Positions 1 through 9,424 are shown, counted from the first letter of the stretch. The stretch: DNA of 64,000 nt from Stenotrophomonas sp. 24(2023) (GCF_030913365.1 NZ_CP133160.1:3324001-3388000); one strand, 5' to 3'. Notes: generated by a model from the letters alone, not told the origin. Translations and numbers: made by a program.

Positions 1-344
1 TAGCCGACATAGTTGCCGGTGGTGATCGCCGCGTTGGTGTTCTTCATCCGGCGGGTGGTGACGTCATTGGCCGTGCCGGCATTGGCGCCCGCGTTCAGGG
101 CGATCGTGTAAGGGGTCAGCAGCGAGCACTGCGCGGTCACCGTGCCCTGGCCCAGGGTGGGCGTGGTGGCGGTGGACGCGGCGGTGCCGAAATCCACGTT
201 GGTCGCCGCTGCCGCCGTGATGGTGCAGGCCTTGGTGACGATCAGGGTGACATTGAAGGTGGTGGTGTCGGCGGCCAGGGCCGGGCCGGTCACCAGCAGG
301 CCGGCCAGGGCCCAGGCAAGCGGGGAACGAACGGCGGATCGCAT
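1..344 (-). CDS. Spore coat protein U (SCPU/CsuA-type) fimbrial subunit, N-terminal part
   Basis: The gene runs off the left edge of the window, so only about 114 N-terminal residues are visible. They start with a clear signal peptide (MRSAVRSPLAWALAGLL, cleavage after ALAA). A beta-rich mature region follows with paired cysteines (TKACTITA and AQCSLLTPY), NVDFGT and the stretch TIALNAGANAG, the pattern of the SCPU domain found in Csu-type archaic chaperone-usher pilins. The product would be secreted to the periplasm and assembled on the surface. The start is the ATG read from 344. Its partner usher and chaperone genes are not visible and could lie beyond the left edge. The family is fairly sure; the specific pilus role is inferred. 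Confidence 0.75.
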   Translation of the reverse strand, partial: MRSAVRSPLAWALAGLLVTGPALAADTTTFNVTLIVTKACTITAAAATNVDFGTAASTATTPTLGQGTVTAQCSLLTPYTIALNAGANAGTANDVTTRRMKNTNAAITTGNYVG

Positions 345-570
345 GGACAACCTCCCTGACCCGAAGGTCTGTTGAACAGGGCGAAAACGGTGGATTCGTA
401 CTGTTTTCCTGACAGTGGAGCCAGATTGGGCGTGCCCGCGTCAGGGAGTCGTGAGAATGGCGGGGTCTAAAATGTGACGTTCATCACTTTTTCATCTTCC
501 TTGCCGGAATCGCGCATGGCTGGCCGCCGCTGGGGCGGCGTCCGTTCAGATTGCGTCCGGATCGGCGATA

Positions 571-1356
571 ATGGCGGCCATGAGCGTGAATCTGAAAACC
601 CCGCAGGACATCGAGATGATGCGCATCGCCGGCCGCCTGGCCAGCGAAGTGCTCGACATCGTCACCCCCCACGTCAAGCCCGGTGTCACCACCGAGGAAC
701 TGGACCGCATCTGCCACGACCACATCGTGAACGTGCAGGGCGCCATTCCGGCCAACGTCGGCTACCGCGGCTTCCCCAAGACCGTCTGCACATCCGTGAA
801 CAACGTGATCTGCCATGGCATCCCCAGCGAAGGGAAGGTGCTCAAGGACGGCGACATCATCAACATCGACGTCACCGTCATCAAGGATGGCTGGCATGGC
901 GACACCAGCCGCATGTACTTCGTCGGCACCCCGTCGGTGATGGCGCGCCGCCTGGTGGAGACCACCTATGAAGCGATGTGGCGCGGCATCCGCGCGGTGC
1001 GCCCGGGCGCGACCCTGGGCGACATCGGCCATGCCATCCAGAGCTATGCCGAAGGCGAGCGTTTCAGCGTGGTGCGCGAGTACTGCGGCCACGGTATCGG
1101 CAAGGTCTACCACGATGAGCCGCAGGTGGTGCATTACGGCCGCCCGGGCCAGGGCCTGGTGCTGCAGCCGGGCATGACCTTCACCATCGAGCCGATGATC
1201 AACGAGGGCACCCGCTACAACAAGGTGCTGCCCGATGGCTGGACCGTGGTGACCAAGGACCGCAAGCTGTCGGCGCAGTGGGAGCACATGGTCGCGGTCA
1301 CCGAGACCGGCGTGGACGTGCTGACCCTGTCGCCCGGCGAATCGCAGGTCGCCTGA
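571..1356 (+). CDS. map: Type I methionine aminopeptidase
   Basis: Cytosolic metalloprotease that removes the initiator methionine from nascent proteins. The protein has 261 residues, normal for type I enzymes without an extra N-terminal domain. The metal-binding pattern is intact: Asp in NIDVTVIKDGWHGDTSRMY, His in EYCGHGIGKVYH, Glu in FTIEPMI and Glu in QWEHMVAVTE. Two in-frame ATGs compete for the start, at 571 and 580; the second gives MSVNLKTPQDIEMM, closer to the usual N-terminus. The gene is followed two bases later by the ATG of glnD, suggesting translational coupling. Identification is secure. Confidence 0.95.
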   Translation: MAAMSVNLKTPQDIEMMRIAGRLASEVLDIVTPHVKPGVTTEELDRICHDHIVNVQGAIPANVGYRGFPKTVCTSVNNVICHGIPSEGKVLKDGDIINIDVTVIKDGWHGDTSRMYFVGTPSVMARRLVETTYEAMWRGIRAVRPGATLGDIGHAIQSYAEGERFSVVREYCGHGIGKVYHDEPQVVHYGRPGQGLVLQPGMTFTIEPMINEGTRYNKVLPDGWTVVTKDRKLSAQWEHMVAVTETGVDVLTLSPGESQVA

Positions 1357-1358
1357 GG

Positions 1359-3986
1359 ATGCTGCCGGCGGGTTCACTGCTGGACGCGCCGGCCGAATCG
1401 CTCGACGATCCCGAATGGGCGGCTGCCGCACGGCAGGCGCTGCAGCAGGCCGATGCGCGCCTGTACCGCCGCTTCGACCAGGGCGACAACATCGAGCGGC
1501 TGATCGCGCTGCGCGCGCGTGCGGCCGATCACCTGATCCGCCTGGCCTGGCAGCGCTGCGTGCCGGCCGGCAGTGGCTTGTCGGTGTTCGCGGTGGGGGG
1601 GTACGGGCGGGGTGAACTGTTCCCGCGCTCGGACATCGACCTGCTGGTATCCGGTGATGCCCCCGCGCAGCTGGCCCATGAAGCCGGGCTGTCGCGCCTG
1701 TTCGCGCTGCTGTGGGACTGTGGCCTGCCGGTCAGCCATGCCGTGCGTTCGGCGGCCCAGTGCCAGCAGGCCGCCGCTGACCAGACCGTGCTGACCGCGC
1801 TGATCGAGGCCCGCCCGCTGGTGGCCGACGATACGGCCCGGCACGCGCTGCGGCAGGCGGTGGACGCCCAGGGCCTGTGGCCACCGCGTGCGTTCTTCCT
1901 GGCCAAGCTGGAGGAGCTGCGCAGCCGCCACCAGCGCTTCGGCGACACTGCCGACAACCTGGAGCCGGACCTGAAGGACGGCCCGGGTGGACTGCGCGAC
2001 CTCAATACCCTGGGCTGGATGGCCCTGCGCGCGTTCGGCGTGCGTGACCTGGAAGCGCTGGTCGGGCTGGGCCACCTGGGCGCCGATGAGGCGGCCGCGC
2101 TCAAGCGCGAACGTGCCGTGCTGGCCCGCCTGCGCTTCGGCCTGCACCTGGTGGCGCGGCGCCCGGAAGAGCGGTTGCGCTTTGATTACCAGAAGACCCT
2201 GGCCGCCCGCCTGGGCTTCGAGGACGACGCCGAGAACCTGGGCGTCGAGAAGATGATGCAGGGCTTCTACCGCGCGGCTTCGGTGGTGCGCCGGATCAGC
2301 GACCGCCTGCTGCAGCGCTTCGAGGAGCAGTTCGACGGCGAAGCCGTGCCCGAGCCGCTGACGGTGGGCTTTTCGCTGCGTCGTGGCTACCTGGCCGCCA
2401 ACGAACCGGGCTGGCCGCGTGGCGATGTCGGCCAGGTGTTCGCGCTGTTCGCCAGCTGGGCCAACAACCCGCAGGTGCGTGGCCTGCATTCGCTGACCGC
2501 GCGCGCGCTGGCCGAATCGCTGCCGCGGCTGCCCGCCTACGACCAGGCCGACGCGCAGGCGCGCGAGCTGTTCCTGGCGCTGCTGCGTGGGCAACGGCCG
2601 GTGGAGACGCTTTCGCGCATGGCCCGGCTGGGCGTGCTCGGGCAGTGGATTCCGGCCTTTGCGCAGGTCAGCGGGCGCATGCAGTTCGACCTGTTCCATG
2701 TCTACACCGTGGACCAGCACACGCTGATGGTCCTGCGCAACATCGGCCTGTTCGCCAGCAGCCGCGCCGACGAGCGTTTCTCCATCGCCCATGAAGTGTG
2801 GCCGCGCCTGCGCAAGCCGGAGCTGCTGCTGCTGGCCGGGCTGTTCCATGACATCGCCAAGGGGCGCGGCGGCGACCATTCCGAGCTGGGCGCGGTGGAT
2901 GCGCGCGCGTTCTGCCAGGGCCATGGCCTGAGCGGATCGGATACCGAACTGGTGGCCTGGCTGGTGGAACAGCACCTGCGCATGTCGGTGACCGCGCAGA
3001 AGCAGGACATCGCCGACCCGGCGGTGATCCATCGTTTCGCCACGCTGGTCGGCAGCCGCGACCGCCTGGACTACCTGTACCTGCTGACCTGCGCCGATAT
3101 CGCCGGGACCAGCCCGAAGCTGTGGAATGCATGGAAGGACCGGCTGCTGGCCGATCTGTACTTCGCCACGCGGCGCGCGCTGCGCGAAGGGCTGGAACAC
3201 CCGGTGCCCGCCGCCGAACGCGTGGCCGAGGCGCGCGACAGCGTGCGTGCGCTGGTGCGCGAGCAGGGCTACGACGATGCCACCATCGATCGCCAGTTCG
3301 CGGTGATGCCCGATGAAAGCTTCATCCGCCTGCGCCCGGAACAGCTGGCCTGGCAGGCGGCGGCGCTGGTGCCGGTCAAGCAGGGCCAGACCCTGGTGAA
3401 GGTGCGCCGGATCAGCGTGGACGACCCGGCGCTGGAAGTGTTCGTGCATTCGCCCGACCGCGATGGCCTGTTCGCGGCGATCGTGATGACCCTGGACCGC
3501 AAGGGCTACGGCATCCATCGCGCGCGCGTGCTCGACGGCCCGGCCGGCACCATCTTCGATACCTTCGAGGTCAGCCCGGCCGACAGCTTCGCCGACGGGG
3601 ACAGCACCGGCCTGGAAGCGGCCCTGCGCGAGGCGCTGGGCGGTGATCTGGGCCGGTTGCGGCCCTCGCGCCGGGTGGTGCCGCGGCAGCTGCGCCATTT
3701 CCGTTTCGCCCCGCGCATCGAGTTCCGCGACGAACCCGGCGCCACCCGTTTCGCCCTGGTCGCGCCCGACCGCCCCGGCCTGCTGGCCGATGTGGCCCAT
3801 GTGCTGCGCAACCAGGGCCTGCGCGTGCATGATGCGCGCATCGCTACGTTCGGCGAACGCGCCGAAGATACCTTCGTGATCAGTGACGAGCACGACCTCC
3901 CCCTGACTGACCCCGCCCGGCAGCAGCTGCATGACGCGATGCTGGCCTGCCTGGACCCTGATCGAAACGCCGGAGACACACCCTGA
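1359..3986 (+). CDS. glnD: Bifunctional PII uridylyltransferase / uridylyl-removing enzyme
   Basis: Sensor of cellular glutamine that adds UMP to, or removes it from, PII signalling proteins and so sets nitrogen assimilation. At 875 residues it matches the family. The nucleotidyltransferase motif [17 protein letters not shown] lies near residue 80, the HD hydrolase motif [16 protein letters not shown] near residue 495, and two ACT domains sit at the C-terminus ([11 protein letters not shown] near 697 and [12 protein letters not shown] near 800). The start chosen is the ATG two bases after the map stop; the open frame extends further upstream inside map but without need. Its stop overlaps the dapD start (TGATG), so glnD and dapD are probably co-translated, as in other Xanthomonadaceae and many proteobacteria where glnD neighbours map and dapD. 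Confidence 0.95.
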   Translation: MLPAGSLLDAPAESLDDPEWAAAARQALQQADARLYRRFDQGDNIERLIALRARAADHLIRLAWQRCVPAGSGLSVFAVGGYGRGELFPRSDIDLLVSGDAPAQLAHEAGLSRLFALLWDCGLPVSHAVRSAAQCQQAAADQTVLTALIEARPLVADDTARHALRQAVDAQGLWPPRAFFLAKLEELRSRHQRFGDTADNLEPDLKDGPGGLRDLNTLGWMALRAFGVRDLEALVGLGHLGADEAAALKRERAVLARLRFGLHLVARRPEERLRFDYQKTLAARLGFEDDAENLGVEKMMQGFYRAASVVRRISDRLLQRFEEQFDGEAVPEPLTVGFSLRRGYLAANEPGWPRGDVGQVFALFASWANNPQVRGLHSLTARALAESLPRLPAYDQADAQARELFLALLRGQRPVETLSRMARLGVLGQWIPAFAQVSGRMQFDLFHVYTVDQHTLMVLRNIGLFASSRADERFSIAHEVWPRLRKPELLLLAGLFHDIAKGRGGDHSELGAVDARAFCQGHGLSGSDTELVAWLVEQHLRMSVTAQKQDIADPAVIHRFATLVGSRDRLDYLYLLTCADIAGTSPKLWNAWKDRLLADLYFATRRALREGLEHPVPAAERVAEARDSVRALVREQGYDDATIDRQFAVMPDESFIRLRPEQLAWQAAALVPVKQGQTLVKVRRISVDDPALEVFVHSPDRDGLFAAIVMTLDRKGYGIHRARVLDGPAGTIFDTFEVSPADSFADGDSTGLEAALREALGGDLGRLRPSRRVVPRQLRHFRFAPRIEFRDEPGATRFALVAPDRPGLLADVAHVLRNQGLRVHDARIATFGERAEDTFVISDEHDLPLTDPARQQLHDAMLACLDPDRNAGDTP

Positions 3987-5080
3987 TGGCCACCAAGCCC
4001 GCCAAGAAAGTTTCACAACAGCCGAAGGCTGGTCAGACCGCTGCGCCCCCCAAGGCCGCAGCGGCGAAGAAGACTGCGGCTGCCCCGGCCGTGGCGAAGA
4101 AAGCCGCTGCCAAGGCGCCGGCCGTGGCCAAGCCGGCCGTGAAGAAGGTCGCCGCCAAGAAGGCCGCCAAGGTGCCGGCCAAGAGTGCTGAAACCGTGCG
4201 CGCCGAGTCGATCGCCCGCAAGTCGCTGCGCAAGCCGGCCGCGCCGGGCGTGGAAGAACTGAAGTTCGGCATCGAAAGCGCCTTCGAGCGCCGCGCCACC
4301 TTGACCCTGCACGAGCTGGAAGGCTCCACCCGCCCTCTGGTCAACCGCGTGATCGATGGCCTGGAAACCGGTGAATTCCGCGTGGCCGAGCCCGACGGCC
4401 ACGGTGGCTGGAAGGTCAACGAGTGGCTGAAGAAGGCGGTGCTGCTGTACTTCCGCGTCAACGACATGGCCGTGGTCGACGCGCGCCCGGCGCCGTTCTG
4501 GGACAAGGTCGAATCGCGCTTTGCCGGCTATGACGAGGCCAAGTTCCGCCGTGGCGGCGTGCGCGTGGTGCCGGGTGCGATCGCCCGCCGCGGCACGTAC
4601 TTCGGCAAGGACGTGGTGCTGATGCCGAGCTTCACCAACATCGGTGCCTACGTGGGCGAAGGCACCATGGTCGATACCTGGGCCACCGTCGGTTCCTGCG
4701 CGCAGATCGGCCAGCACTGCCATCTGTCCGGCGGCGCCGGCATCGGTGGCGTGCTTGAGCCGCTGCAGGCCAGCCCGACCATCATCGAAGACCATTGCTT
4801 CATCGGCGCGCGCTCGGAAGTGGTGGAGGGCGTGGTCGTCGGCCATCACAGCGTGATCGGCATGGGCGTGTTCCTCAGCCAGAGCACCCGCATCTACAAC
4901 CGTGCCACCGGCGAGATCAGCTACGGCTACATCCCGCCGTACAGCGTGGTGGTGTCCGGTTCGCTGCCCAGTGCCGATGGCACCCACTCGCTGTACTGCG
5001 CGGTGATCGTCAAGCAGGTCGATGCCAAGACCCGCAGCAAGACCAGCGTGAACGACCTGCTGCGCGGCCTGGCCGACTGA
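3986..5080 (+). CDS. dapD: Tetrahydrodipicolinate N-succinyltransferase with Lys/Ala-rich N-terminal tail
   Basis: Transfers succinyl from succinyl-CoA to tetrahydrodipicolinate in the lysine/diaminopimelate pathway; normally a trimer. The catalytic part from about residue 89 ([16 protein letters not shown]) has the left-handed beta-helix hexapeptides ([29 protein letters not shown]) typical of DapD. Oddly, about 88 residues precede it with 19 lysines and mostly Ala, Pro and Val ([20 protein letters not shown]), like the C-terminal tails of histone-H1-like proteins. DapD is usually near 275 residues, so this 364-residue form is extended. The ATG overlaps the glnD stop. A GTG at 4250 would give a normal-length protein, but no clear ribosome site precedes it and no ATG exists in between. 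Enzyme identity is secure; the tail's function is unknown. Confidence 0.93.
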   Translation: MATKPAKKVSQQPKAGQTAAPPKAAAAKKTAAAPAVAKKAAAKAPAVAKPAVKKVAAKKAAKVPAKSAETVRAESIARKSLRKPAAPGVEELKFGIESAFERRATLTLHELEGSTRPLVNRVIDGLETGEFRVAEPDGHGGWKVNEWLKKAVLLYFRVNDMAVVDARPAPFWDKVESRFAGYDEAKFRRGGVRVVPGAIARRGTYFGKDVVLMPSFTNIGAYVGEGTMVDTWATVGSCAQIGQHCHLSGGAGIGGVLEPLQASPTIIEDHCFIGARSEVVEGVVVGHHSVIGMGVFLSQSTRIYNRATGEISYGYIPPYSVVVSGSLPSADGTHSLYCAVIVKQVDAKTRSKTSVNDLLRGLAD

Positions 5081-5093
5081 CGGACGCACGCGC

Positions 5094-5459
5094 ATGACCA
5101 CCACCGTCTACGGCCTGAAGAACTGCGATACCTGCAAGAAGGCGACCAAGTGGCTGGACCGCTTCGGCGTGCCGTACACCTTCGTCGACTACCGCGACAA
5201 CAAACCGAGCCCGGAGACCCTGCTGGAATGGGCGGCGCAGCTCGGGGGGCTGGGCGCGATGGTCAACCGGTCGTCCACCACCTGGCGGCAGCTGCCGGAC
5301 ACCCGCAAGGCGGCCGATTCGGACGCCGAGTGGAAGCTGCTGCTGCGCGAATACCCGCAGCTGATCAAGCGCCCGCTGGTAGTCACCGCCGACGGTACGG
5401 TCAGCCAGGGCTTCACCGACAACGGCTTCAAGGCACGCTTCGGCGTGGGCGGCGCGTGA
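5094..5459 (+). CDS. ArsC/Spx-family reductase (YffB-like)
   Basis: A 121-residue thioredoxin-fold protein of the ArsC/Spx superfamily. The N-terminus reads [18 protein letters not shown], with a CxxC-type motif at the end of the first strand, and the family's later RPLVV segment is present ([11 protein letters not shown]). It lies between dapD and dapE, 13 bases after dapD and overlapping the dapE start by four bases. A YffB homologue next to dapE is a conserved arrangement in gammaproteobacteria. It is usually described as a glutathione- or thiol-dependent reductase rather than an arsenate reductase; the physiological substrate is not known. Confidence 0.85.
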   Translation: MTTTVYGLKNCDTCKKATKWLDRFGVPYTFVDYRDNKPSPETLLEWAAQLGGLGAMVNRSSTTWRQLPDTRKAADSDAEWKLLLREYPQLIKRPLVVTADGTVSQGFTDNGFKARFGVGGA

Positions 5460-6583
5460 GCGCCGTCCTGGAGCTGACCCGCGCGCTGATCGCACGGCCC
5501 TCGGTGACGCCCGACGATGCCGGCTGCCAGGCATTGCTGGCCACGCGCCTGAAAGCCGCCGGCTTCCAGTGCAACCACCTGCGCCTGGGCGAGGTCGATA
5601 ACCTGTGGGCGACCCATGGCAGCGGCGCGCCGGTCCTGGTGCTGCTGGGCCATACCGACGTGGTGCCGCCGGGCCCGCGCGAGGCCTGGCAGAGTGATCC
5701 GTTCGAGCCGCAGATCCGCGATGGCGTGCTGTACGGGCGTGGCGCGGCCGACATGAAGGGCAGCGTTGCCGCTTTCGTGGTGGCCGCCGAGCAGTTCGTC
5801 GCCGCCCACCCGGACCACACCGGCACCCTGGCAGTGCTGCTGACCAGCGACGAGGAAGGCGATGCCATCGACGGCGTGCGCCATGTTGCCCGGCTGTTCG
5901 CCGAACGCGGCCAGCGCATCGACTGGTGCATCACCGGCGAGCCATCCTCCACGCACACGCTGGGTGACCTGCTGCGCGTCGGCCGTCGTGGCAGCCTGTC
6001 GGCCAAGCTGGTGGTGCAGGGCATCCAGGGCCATGTGGCCTACCCGGACAAGGCCCGCAACCCGATCCACCAGGCTGCGCCGGCCCTGGCCGAGCTGAGC
6101 GCCCGGCGCTGGGACGAGGGCTATGAGAGCTTCCCGCCGACCAGTCTGCAGATCTCCAACGTGCATGCCGGCACCGGTGCCAACAACGTGATCCCCGGCG
6201 AACTGGTGGTGGATTTCAACATCCGCTACAACCCGCACTGGGATGCACCGGCGCTGGAAGCGCAGATCACCACGCTGCTGGACCGTCATGGCCTGCAGTA
6301 CACGCTGAAGTGGCACCGCAGCGGCGAGCCGTTCTACACCCCGGAAGGGCCGCTGCGCGCAGCAGCACGCGCGGTACTGGCCGAGCATGTCGGCCATGCG
6401 CCGGAGGAAAGCACCGGTGGTGGTACCTCCGATGCCCGGTTCATCGCGCCGCTGGGCGCGCAGTGCATCGAAGTGGGGCCGGTGAATGCCAGCATCCACC
6501 AGGTGGACGAGAACGTGCGCGTGGATGAGCTGGAGGCCCTGCCGGGCCTGTACCAGCGGCTGGTGGAGCGCCTGCTGGCCTGA
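5456..6583 (+). CDS. dapE: Succinyl-diaminopimelate desuccinylase
   Basis: Hydrolyses N-succinyl-LL-diaminopimelate in the lysine/peptidoglycan precursor pathway, following DapD two steps earlier. It is a dinuclear zinc M20-family peptidase: [18 protein letters not shown], the general base pair [13 protein letters not shown] and the C-terminal GGTSDARF are all present. The start is the GTG at 5456 ([21 protein letters not shown]), which overlaps the stop of the preceding gene (GTGA) and gives 375 residues, normal for DapE. The longer open frame upstream is an overlap with the ArsC-like gene. Last gene of the glnD-dapD-yffB-dapE run. Confidence 0.95.
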   Translation: MSAVLELTRALIARPSVTPDDAGCQALLATRLKAAGFQCNHLRLGEVDNLWATHGSGAPVLVLLGHTDVVPPGPREAWQSDPFEPQIRDGVLYGRGAADMKGSVAAFVVAAEQFVAAHPDHTGTLAVLLTSDEEGDAIDGVRHVARLFAERGQRIDWCITGEPSSTHTLGDLLRVGRRGSLSAKLVVQGIQGHVAYPDKARNPIHQAAPALAELSARRWDEGYESFPPTSLQISNVHAGTGANNVIPGELVVDFNIRYNPHWDAPALEAQITTLLDRHGLQYTLKWHRSGEPFYTPEGPLRAAARAVLAEHVGHAPEESTGGGTSDARFIAPLGAQCIEVGPVNASIHQVDENVRVDELEALPGLYQRLVERLLA

Positions 6584-6619
6584 GGTCCAGATCGGCGTGA
6601 TGCGCGCCGGCGCTCGTGC

Positions 6620-6642
6620 ATCCACGCACCGCGTGGATGTAC
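6620..6642. repeat. REP-type palindrome (variant)
   Basis: Palindrome ATCCACGC/GCGTGGAT with ending GTAC rather than CTAC, an imperfect copy of the GTAG-headed repeat seen many times in this window. It lies between the converging ends of dapE and the pentapeptide gene. Confidence 0.7.
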
Positions 6643-6653
6643 CGGGGCGGAAA

Positions 6654-7331
6654 TCAGCAGACGATCAGGCCGAAGGCGGCCATCGCCGAGGCGGCCTGCT
6701 GGTGCGAGATCAGGGCCTTGCGGAAGTGCTTGGCATCCATCACGTTGATGCCGCTGATATCGGTGCCGCGCAGGTCCGCTCCCTCGAACCGCGACAGGCG
6801 CGTCTGGGCATTGCGCAGGCTGCCCCCGGTGAACACCGCGCCGCGGAAATCACAGCCGGACAGGTCCGCGTCGGAAAAATCATTGCCTTCCACCTGCGCA
6901 CTGCGGAACGACAGCCCGCGCAGGTCGGCGCTGACCAGCAGGCAATCACGGAAGGACAGCAGCCAGCCTCCGGCCTCCTGCAACTGCGCACCGGTCAGCT
7001 TGCAGTCCTGGAACTGCACCGAGGACAGCGTCGAGCGGCGCCAGTGGCTGTTGTTCAGATCGCAATGCGCGAAACGGGCATCGCTCAGGTGGGCGGAGGT
7101 GAAATCGACCTGCCCGCCGCGGCAGCGCTTCCAGCGGGTTTCCTCCAGTGAAGCGGCCAGCCAGTGCGAGCCGGCGATGGCGCACTGCTCGAACTGGAAG
7201 CCATCCATGTCCAGCCGGGAGAAATCGCCGCCTTCCAGCGAACAGTCCTCGAACACCGCTGTGCGTGGATGCGCGGTGATGATCGCCTGCATGCGGCGGC
7301 GGTCGATCGTTTCCCCCTGGAAGGTGGGCAT
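6654..7331 (-). CDS. Pentapeptide-repeat protein
   Basis: About 225 residues dominated by tandem pentapeptides of the A(D/N)LXX type (FEDCSLEGGDFSRLDMDGFQF, DLRGLSFRSAQ, ADLSGCDFRGAVF), which should fold into a right-handed quadrilateral beta-helix. The C-terminal segment, ending FGLIVC, is non-repetitive. Qnr/McbG proteins that protect DNA gyrase share this overall build and size, but I cannot assign this one to Qnr from sequence alone. The start at 7331 is uncertain: another ATG at 7364 adds 11 residues, and neither has a strong ribosome site. It is transcribed away from the asnB leader, so the two share the 7365-7485 region. Confidence 0.8.
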   Translation of the reverse strand: MPTFQGETIDRRRMQAIITAHPRTAVFEDCSLEGGDFSRLDMDGFQFEQCAIAGSHWLAASLEETRWKRCRGGQVDFTSAHLSDARFAHCDLNNSHWRRSTLSSVQFQDCKLTGAQLQEAGGWLLSFRDCLLVSADLRGLSFRSAQVEGNDFSDADLSGCDFRGAVFTGGSLRNAQTRLSRFEGADLRGTDISGINVMDAKHFRKALISHQQAASAMAAFGLIVC

Positions 7332-7485
7332 GGGCGGTGCCGAGGGCAGTGGATGGGGGGCCATTGTCGCCAGACAGGCCCTGGCGCGGCAGTCTTGCCA
7401 CCGCCCGCCATCTGTGGACAGGCCAGCGGCTTGGTTGCCAACGCAACTGTTGCGCGGCCCGGGAAAGCCGGGTAGGTTCGTTGCC

Positions 7486-7587
7486 ATGTCGATCCGCCTG
7501 GCCACCGCCGTCAACAATACCAACCGCACTAATCTGCGCGCGAATAATCGTGCGCGGCCGATGCGGGACTGCGCCCTGGGTAGATAG
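7486..7587 (+). CDS. Asparagine-rich leader peptide of asnB
   Basis: A 33-codon open frame (ATG 7486, TAG 7585-7587) whose residues 10, 11, 13, 16, 20 and 21 are all asparagine: six Asn codons within twelve. Four of them are AAT, a codon otherwise scarce in this GC-rich DNA. A GGTAGG stretch lies about nine bases before the ATG. The frame is followed by an antiterminator/terminator structure and then by asnB. This is the classical layout of a ribosome-stalling leader peptide that senses charged tRNA-Asn. Translation and function are inferred from layout only. Confidence 0.8.
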   Translation: MSIRLATAVNNTNRTNLRANNRARPMRDCALGR

Positions 7588-7643
7588 ACAGCACTACACG
7601 CCCGGACACCAGAAAACCCGCATCGGCCGATGCGGGTTTTTTT
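7534..7643 (+). promoter_or_regulatory. Transcription attenuator upstream of asnB
   Basis: Three mutually exclusive stems can be drawn. Segment 1 (7534-7542) pairs with 7549-7557, nine pairs including two G-T, with loop AATAAT being the last two Asn codons. Segment 2 (7555-7567) carries CGGCCGATGCGGG, identical to 7624-7636, and so can pair with 7617-7628. That same 7617-7628 arm pairs with 7629-7636 to form a perfect intrinsic terminator followed by seven T (7637-7643). A ribosome stalled at the Asn codons would mask segment 1, free segment 2 to pair with 7617-7628 and prevent termination. The base complementarity is seen; the regulatory behaviour is inferred. Confidence 0.82.
7617..7643 (+). 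terminator. Intrinsic terminator of the asnB attenuator
   Basis: Perfect 20-base palindrome (7617-7636) immediately followed by TTTTTTT. It stands 82 bases before the asnB ATG and on its own would block asnB transcription. Confidence 0.9.
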
Positions 7644-7725
7644 GTGCCCGGGCGCCACCCGCCCGGGCCTGGATGGCCGGTCGAACACCTCAACCCCGTG
7701 ATACCCCCACAACAGGAGTTCCACC

Positions 7726-9417
7726 ATGTGTTCGATCTTCGGCATCTTCGGCCTGCAGGCCGGTGACGATCTTCCCGCCCTGCGCCGCCATGCGCTGGAA
7801 CGGTCACAGCGCCAGCGGCACCGTGGCCCGGACTGGAGCGGTGTGTACCTGGACGAAGGCGCGCTGCTGGTGCACGAGCGCCTGGCCATCGTCGATCCGG
7901 CCGGCGGTTCGCAGCCGTTGCTGTCCGGCGATGGCGAGCTGGCGCTGGCGGTCAACGGCGAGATCTACAACCACCAGTTGCTGAAGGCCGCACTGGCCAC
8001 GCCCTATGACTTCCAGACGGGCTCGGACTGCGAGGTGATCAACGCCCTGTACCGCCAAGGAGGCAGCCCGGCGCAGTGGCTGGAGCAGCTCAACGGCATC
8101 TTTGCCTTCGCCCTGTGGGACCGTGCCGCCGGCCGTGTGCTGGTGGCGCGCGACCCGATCGGCGTGGTGCCGCTGTACTGGGGGCACGATGCGCAGGGGC
8201 GCCTGCGCGTGGCCTCGGAAATGAAAGCGCTGGTGGACAGCTGCGCCGATGTCGCCCAGTTCCCGCCGGGTCATTACTACGACAGCGCCAGCGGTGATCT
8301 GGTGCGCTACTACCAGCAGCCGTGGCGCGAGTACGCCGATGTGCAGGGCCGCCAGGCCGACCTGGCCGAACTGCGGCAGGCGTTCGAGCGCGCGGTGGAG
8401 CGCCAGCTGATGAGCGACGTGCCCTACGGCGTGCTGCTGTCCGGTGGGCTGGATTCCTCGCTGGTGGCGGCGGTGGCTGCGCGTTATGCCCGCCGCCGCG
8501 TCGAGGATGGCGGGCAGAGCGAAGCTTGGTGGCCGCGCCTGCACTCGTTCGCGATCGGCCTGCAGGGTTCCCCCGACCTGGCGGCCGCTGCAGTGGCCGC
8601 CGAGGCGCTGGGCACGGTCCACCATGGGTTCGAATACACCTTCGAGGAAGGCTTGGACGTACTGCCGGAGGTGATCCGCCATATCGAGACCTACGATGTC
8701 ACCACCATCCGTGCGTCCACGCCGATGTTCCTGCTGGCGCGCCGGATCAAGGCGATGGGCGTGAAGATGGTGCTGTCCGGTGAGGGCAGCGACGAGATCT
8801 TCGGGGGCTACCTGTACTTCCACAAGGCGCCGGATGCGCGTGAGTTCCACCAGGAACTGGTGCGCAAGCTCGATGCCCTGCACAACTACGACTGCCTGCG
8901 TGCGAACAAATCGATGATGGCCTGGGGGGTCGAGCCGCGCGTGCCGTTCCTGGACCGCGAGTTCCTGGACGTGGCCATGCGCTTCGATGCCGCGCACAAG
9001 ATGGTCGGTGCCGGCTTTGGTGGCCGCCGCATCGAAAAGGCGGTGCTGCGCGAAGCCTTCGATGGCTACCTGCCCGACAGCATCCTGTGGCGGCAGAAGG
9101 AGCAGTTCAGCGATGGGGTGGGCTACGGCTGGATCGATGGGCTGAAGGCGCATGCCGAGGCGCAGGTCAGCGACCGCGTGCTGGCGGCAGCGGACAAGCG
9201 CTTCCCGCACAACCCGCCGCAGACCAAGGAGGCCTACTACTACCGGCACCTGTTCGAGCAGTTCTTCCCCAGCCGCGCCGCCGCCGAAACGGTGCCCGGT
9301 GGCAAGTCGATCGCCTGTTCCTCGCCGGCGGCGATCGCCTGGGATGCCAGTTTCGCGGCGGCGGCCGACCCGTCCGGCCGCGCGGTGGCCGGGGTGCACG
9401 AACAGGCGCTGGCCTGA
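7726..9417 (+). CDS. asnB: Asparagine synthase B (glutamine-hydrolysing)
   Basis: Makes asparagine from aspartate, ATP and glutamine in the cytosol. Residue 2 is the catalytic cysteine (MCSIFGIFG) of the class II glutamine amidotransferase domain, which therefore needs Met removal. The synthetase domain follows with the PP-loop LLSGGLDSSL and the conserved SGEGSDEIFGGY. Length is 563 residues, near the 554 of E. coli AsnB. An AGGAG ribosome site lies just before ATG 7726. The gene is preceded by an Asn-rich leader and attenuator, which should make expression respond to asparaginyl-tRNA charging. The next gene is convergent. Confidence 0.96.
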   Translation: MCSIFGIFGLQAGDDLPALRRHALERSQRQRHRGPDWSGVYLDEGALLVHERLAIVDPAGGSQPLLSGDGELALAVNGEIYNHQLLKAALATPYDFQTGSDCEVINALYRQGGSPAQWLEQLNGIFAFALWDRAAGRVLVARDPIGVVPLYWGHDAQGRLRVASEMKALVDSCADVAQFPPGHYYDSASGDLVRYYQQPWREYADVQGRQADLAELRQAFERAVERQLMSDVPYGVLLSGGLDSSLVAAVAARYARRRVEDGGQSEAWWPRLHSFAIGLQGSPDLAAAAVAAEALGTVHHGFEYTFEEGLDVLPEVIRHIETYDVTTIRASTPMFLLARRIKAMGVKMVLSGEGSDEIFGGYLYFHKAPDAREFHQELVRKLDALHNYDCLRANKSMMAWGVEPRVPFLDREFLDVAMRFDAAHKMVGAGFGGRRIEKAVLREAFDGYLPDSILWRQKEQFSDGVGYGWIDGLKAHAEAQVSDRVLAAADKRFPHNPPQTKEAYYYRHLFEQFFPSRAAAETVPGGKSIACSSPAAIAWDASFAAAADPSGRAVAGVHEQALA

Positions 9418-9424
9418 GCGGTGG

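Noticed and set aside
345..570. Possible gene or terminator before map
   Set aside because: No credible coding frame; only a weak GTCAGG/CCTGAC pairing without a T-tract was seen.
5150..5455. N-terminal extension of DapE
   Set aside because: It is the ArsC-like gene read in another frame; GTG 5456 gives the normal DapE N-terminus.
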